A DNA stretch of 64,000 nt, taken from contig NZ_FMIR01000018.1 of assembly GCF_900095745.1 (NCBI RefSeq), positions 248,001 to 312,000 of the forward strand. Reading direction: 5' to 3'. Under the pieces are notes generated by a model that saw only the letters and a program-made list of their open reading frames with translations, made no database searches and was not told the origin of the DNA. The DNA comes from Microbacterium oxydans. GTDB taxonomy: Bacteria > Actinomycetota > Actinomycetes > Actinomycetales > Microbacteriaceae. This document shows positions 62,401-64,000 of this stretch, in pieces; the first letter of the stretch is position 1, and every line of letters starts with the position of its first letter. The position numbers and the translations under genes were made by a program.

Positions 62401-64000
62401 CCGGCAGCGGATCCGTGGGCGTGCAGGACCAGGCGCCAGCCGCCACGGTCGTCGTGCACAGCACGTTTCCGTCACCATCGGTGACGGTGATCGTGTCGCC
62501 GTCATCCCCAGTGCCGGTGAATGTCGGCGTCGCGTCCGTCACCACATCGCCATCGGCGGGGCCAGTGATCACCGGCGCGGACGGCGCCACCGTATCCACC
62601 GTCACGTCGATCGGAGCACCCGCCGTCGAGTTCCCCGCAGGGTCGGTCGCGGTCGGGGTGACCGTGTTCGTGCCTTCCGGCAGTGGATCGGTCGGGGTGC
62701 AGGACCACTCCCCATCGACCACAGTCGCGGTGCAGAGCACGGTGCCGTCACCGTCCGTCACGGTGATCGTGTCACCGTCATCGCCTGTGCCGGTGAACGT
62801 CGGTGTCGCCGTGTCCACCACATCGCCATCCGCCGGGCCCGTGATCACGGGAGCGGTGGGGGCTACCGTGTCCACCGTCACCTCGATCGGTTCTCCCGGG
62901 GTGGAGTTCCCCGCCGCGTCCGTCGCCGTCGGCGTGATCGTATTCACGCCTTCCGGCAGCGGATCAGTGGGTGTGCAGGACCACGCGCCATCGACCACAG
63001 TGGCCGTGCACAGCACGGTGCCGTCGTCATCCGTCACGGTGATCGTGTCGCCGTCATCACCCGTGCCGGTGAATGTCGGCGTGGCATCCGTCAGCACCGC
63101 ACCATCCGCTGGACCAGTGACCACCGGCGCCGAAGGGGCCACCGTATCCACCGTGAACGCGACGGGTGCACCCGTCGTGCTCGTGCCGTCGATGTTCGTC
63201 GCCGTCGGCGTCGCCGTCGCTGCGCCTTCGGGCAATGCCGTCGTGGGCGTGCACGACCAGGCACCGTCCACCACGGTCGTCGTGCAGAGCACAGCACCGC
63301 CGCCATCGCGCACCGTGATCGTGTCGCCATCGTCTCCGGTGCCCGTGAAGGTCGGCGTGGAATCCGCTACCACGTCACCGTTCGCGGGTCCCGTGATCAC
63401 CGGCGTCGACGGCGAGGGGACATTCACGGTGATCGCATTGCCGGCGAACGCCTGGCCGTTGACCACGGTGTACGGCTGCACGACGTTGGCGCCCACGGCG
63501 AGATCCGACGTCGACGTGCAGCTCCACGTCCCCGCCGCGGTCACCGTCGCTGTGCAGAGCACCGCGCCCGAATCGTCGCGCATCTCGACCACGTCGCCCG
63601 GTGTTCCCGTGCCGGAGAATGCCGGTCGAATCGGAACCGTCGCTCCATCGGCGGGACCGGTCACCACAGCTGCGGCACCCCACTGGAGTCGCACGGTCCC
63701 ATTTCCGCCGCTCGCTGCAGCTCCGCCGCCGGATGCTCCTCCACCCAGTGTCAGCGCCGCGCCGACCACACCAGGAGCCGCAAAGCCTGACCCGCCGCCG
63801 CCTCCGCCGTCGCCGATACCCAGCAGAGCCAGACACCGACCGCCACCGCCCCCGTAGTAGCCGCCACCGCCGCCACCGCCGCCGTCGATGCTCAAATTCG
63901 AAGCGCCCCCACCGACACCTCCCGCATATTGCGTCCCCGCCGCCGGAGCACCAGCCGTACACGCACCCGTCCCCGCTGCTCCGCCCGCAGTCTGGCTACC
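59411..64000 (-). CDS. Giant Ig-like repeat cell-wall protein (5' partial)
   Basis: At least 1529 codons; the frame stays open to the window edge, so the N-terminus is missing and the TTG at 63895 is internal. Order: a Gly-rich region (GGGGGGGYYGGGGGRC), a degenerate Ig-like domain, 13 near-identical 92-aa Ig-like repeats, a degenerate last domain and a C-terminal anchor. Each repeat has the core ATPTFTGTGDDGDTITVTD and two cysteines 11 residues apart (VLC...WSC) that should form a disulfide. The anchor is LGTTG, a membrane helix and a basic tail, a non-canonical sorting signal. Likely a surface stalk or adhesin. Confidence 0.88.
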   Translation of the reverse strand, partial: GSQTAGGAAGTGACTAGAPAAGTQYAGGVGGGASNLSIDGGGGGGGGYYGGGGGRCLALLGIGDGGGGGGSGFAAPGVVGAALTLGGGASGGGAAASGGNGTVRLQWGAAAVVTGPADGATVPIRPAFSGTGTPGDVVEMRDDSGAVLCTATVTAAGTWSCTSTSDLAVGANVVQPYTVVNGQAFAGNAITVNVPSPSTPVITGPANGDVVADSTPTFTGTGDDGDTITVRDGGGAVLCTTTVVDGAWSCTPTTALPEGAATATPTATNIDGTSTTGAPVAFTVDTVAPSAPVVTGPADGAVLTDATPTFTGTGDDGDTITVTDDDGTVLCTATVVDGAWSCTPTDPLPEGVNTITPTATDAAGNSTPGEPIEVTVDTVAPTAPVITGPADGDVVDTATPTFTGTGDDGDTITVTDGDGTVLCTATVVDGEWSCTPTDPLPEGTNTVTPTATDPAGNSTAGAPIDVTVDTVAPSAPVITGPADGDVVTDATPTFTGTGDDGDTITVTDGDGNVLCTTTVAAGAWSCTPTDPLPEGTSTITPTATDPAGNSTAGTPIDLTVDTVAPSAPVITGPEDGDVVADATPTFTGTGDDGDTITVTDGDGTVLCTTTVVDGAWSCTPTDPLPEGTNTVTPTATDPAGNATAGDPIEFTVDTVAPSAPAITGPADGAVVTDATPTFTGTGDDGDTITVTDGDGTVLCTTTVVDGAWSCTPTDPLPEGVNTITPTATDPAGNTTDGTPIELTVDTEAPSAPVITGPAEGDVVDTATPTFTGTGDDGDTITVTDDDGTVLCTTTVVDGEWSCTPTDPLPEGTNTITPTATDPAGNTTAGDPIDLTVDTVAPSAPVITGPADGAVVTDATPTFSGTGDDGDTITVTDGDGTVLCTTTVVDGAWSCTPTDPLPEGVNTITPTATDPAGNTTEGDPIDVTVDTVAPTAPVITGPADGDVVDTATPTFTGTGDDGDTITLTDDDGTVLCTTTVVDGEWSCTPTDPLPEGTNTITPTATDPAGNPTTGDPIDVTVDTVAPSAPVITGPADGAVVTDATPAFTGTGDDGDTITLTDDDGTVLCTATVVDGVWSCTPTDPLPEGANTITPTATDPAGNSTAGDPIDLTVDTEAPSAPAITGPADGAVVTDATPTFTGTGDDGDTITVTDGDGAVLCTAAVVDGAWSCTPTDPLPEGASTVTPTATDPAGNSTAGDPIDLTVDTVAPSAPVITGPADGAVVTDATPTFTGTGDDGDTITVTDGDGTVLCTTTVVDGEWSCTPTDPLPEGANTITPTATDPAGNTTAGDPIDLTVDAVAPTAPVITGPADGAAVTDATPTFTGTGDDGDTITLTDDDGTVLCTTTVVDGAWSCTPTDPLPEGTNTITPTATDPAGNTTAGDPIDVVVDTVPPAPVLNPVCVQNADLTITCSGTGEPGTTVVVTAPDGTELCRTAVVVPEWSCTSSGPADPQEVTITVIDAAGNVSTPTIAPVTPYVPQPSGGGSGTLGTTGADSSAPIALGALLLLMGGAALLRSRRWAPVESDSSTA
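59819..63406 (-). repeat. 13 tandem 276-bp repeats inside the Ig-like protein gene
   Basis: Thirteen units of exactly 276 bp (92 codons) each, highly alike in protein and differing mostly at synonymous or single positions (DGDGT/DDDGT, VVTDA/VVDTA). The period keeps the reading frame, so copy number could change by recombination without breaking the gene. Confidence 0.85.

Noticed and set aside
59819..63406. CRISPR-like array
   Set aside because: The repeats are 276 bp, contiguous, without spacers and in frame with a protein; they encode Ig-like domains.
59312..63790. A second 1492-codon plus-strand frame, Arg-rich, over the same repeats
   Set aside because: Same cause as above; the Arg/His-rich translation is typical of a wrong frame in high-GC DNA.
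58176..63857. A 1893-codon open frame on the plus strand opposite the Ig-like protein
   Set aside because: It also runs through the histidine kinase antisense. It stays open because the 276-bp repeat period is a multiple of three and GC-rich codons rarely give stops; its Ser/Val/Pro repeats mirror the true gene's codons. The minus strand has the coherent domains and sorting signal.

Overview
The window is high-GC DNA with tightly packed genes, many 4-bp ATGA/GTGA start-stop overlaps, frequent GTG/TTG starts and sortase signals of the LAxTG type. These traits, an actinobacterial-type rpoB-rpoC pair and the protein families present point to an actinobacterium, most likely Microbacteriaceae (Microbacterium-like). 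The taxon is an inference from gene content.

Layout. 1-2.8 kb: a truncated DHA2-type MFS exporter, a small unknown protein and a CPBP membrane protease. 2.8-10.7 kb: a deoxy-sugar or acid-sugar locus with a RhaM-type mutarotase, an aldo/keto reductase, a ribose-type ABC importer, an enolase-superfamily dehydratase and a divergent GntR regulator with a candidate operator. 11.9-16.1 kb: a 4.1-kb, visibly AT-richer island inserted in the 3' end of tRNA-Met(CAT). It is bounded by 45-bp perfect direct repeats and carries a DUF2971 protein, a P-loop ATPase, a DUF3800 protein and a 59-aa Cys/His peptide, with no integrase. 16-22.5 kb: two tRNAs, an M23 peptidase, an inositol-monophosphatase family enzyme, a crotonase, a FusB-like zinc protein, a BASS transporter and a DUF2087 protein. 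22.5-27.9 kb: a surface module made of an ECF sigma factor fused to its own zinc anti-sigma motif, membrane segments and an Ig-like tail, a thioester/ester-bond adhesin with an LAVTG sorting signal, and two divergent Tat-secreted proteins. 28-30.4 kb: UPF0303, a membrane protein, tRNA-Tyr and a sugar kinase.

30.6-38.2 kb: rpoC and rpoB with a clear sigma70-type promoter. RpoB carries Asn where rifampicin-sensitive enzymes have His526 (E. coli numbering). 38.3-43.8 kb: a dipeptide-type ABC importer. 43.9-50.5 kb: a KDG-kinase-like gene convergent with a five-gene amino-sugar/muropeptide-like uptake operon (binding protein, two permeases, cytoplasmic GH3 enzyme, RpiR regulator). 50.6-54.4 kb: an LCP ligase, a spermidine-synthase-like protein, a TPR protein, a SprT-like protein and DUF3054. 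54.5-59.3 kb: a ComB-like phosphatase and an FtsX/LolD-type ABC pair next to a two-component system. 59.4-64.0 kb: the C-terminal part of a giant cell-wall protein with 13 Ig-like repeats of exactly 276 bp each, running off the window edge.

The best candidate for an undescribed system is the tRNA-Met island. Two of its proteins end in four-cysteine zinc ribbons, and a helically phased repeat (CCGGCAC-N4-CCGGCAC) occurs three times in it, twice near its ends. The one-protein sigma/anti-sigma/surface-sensor fusion beside adhesin genes is the second.
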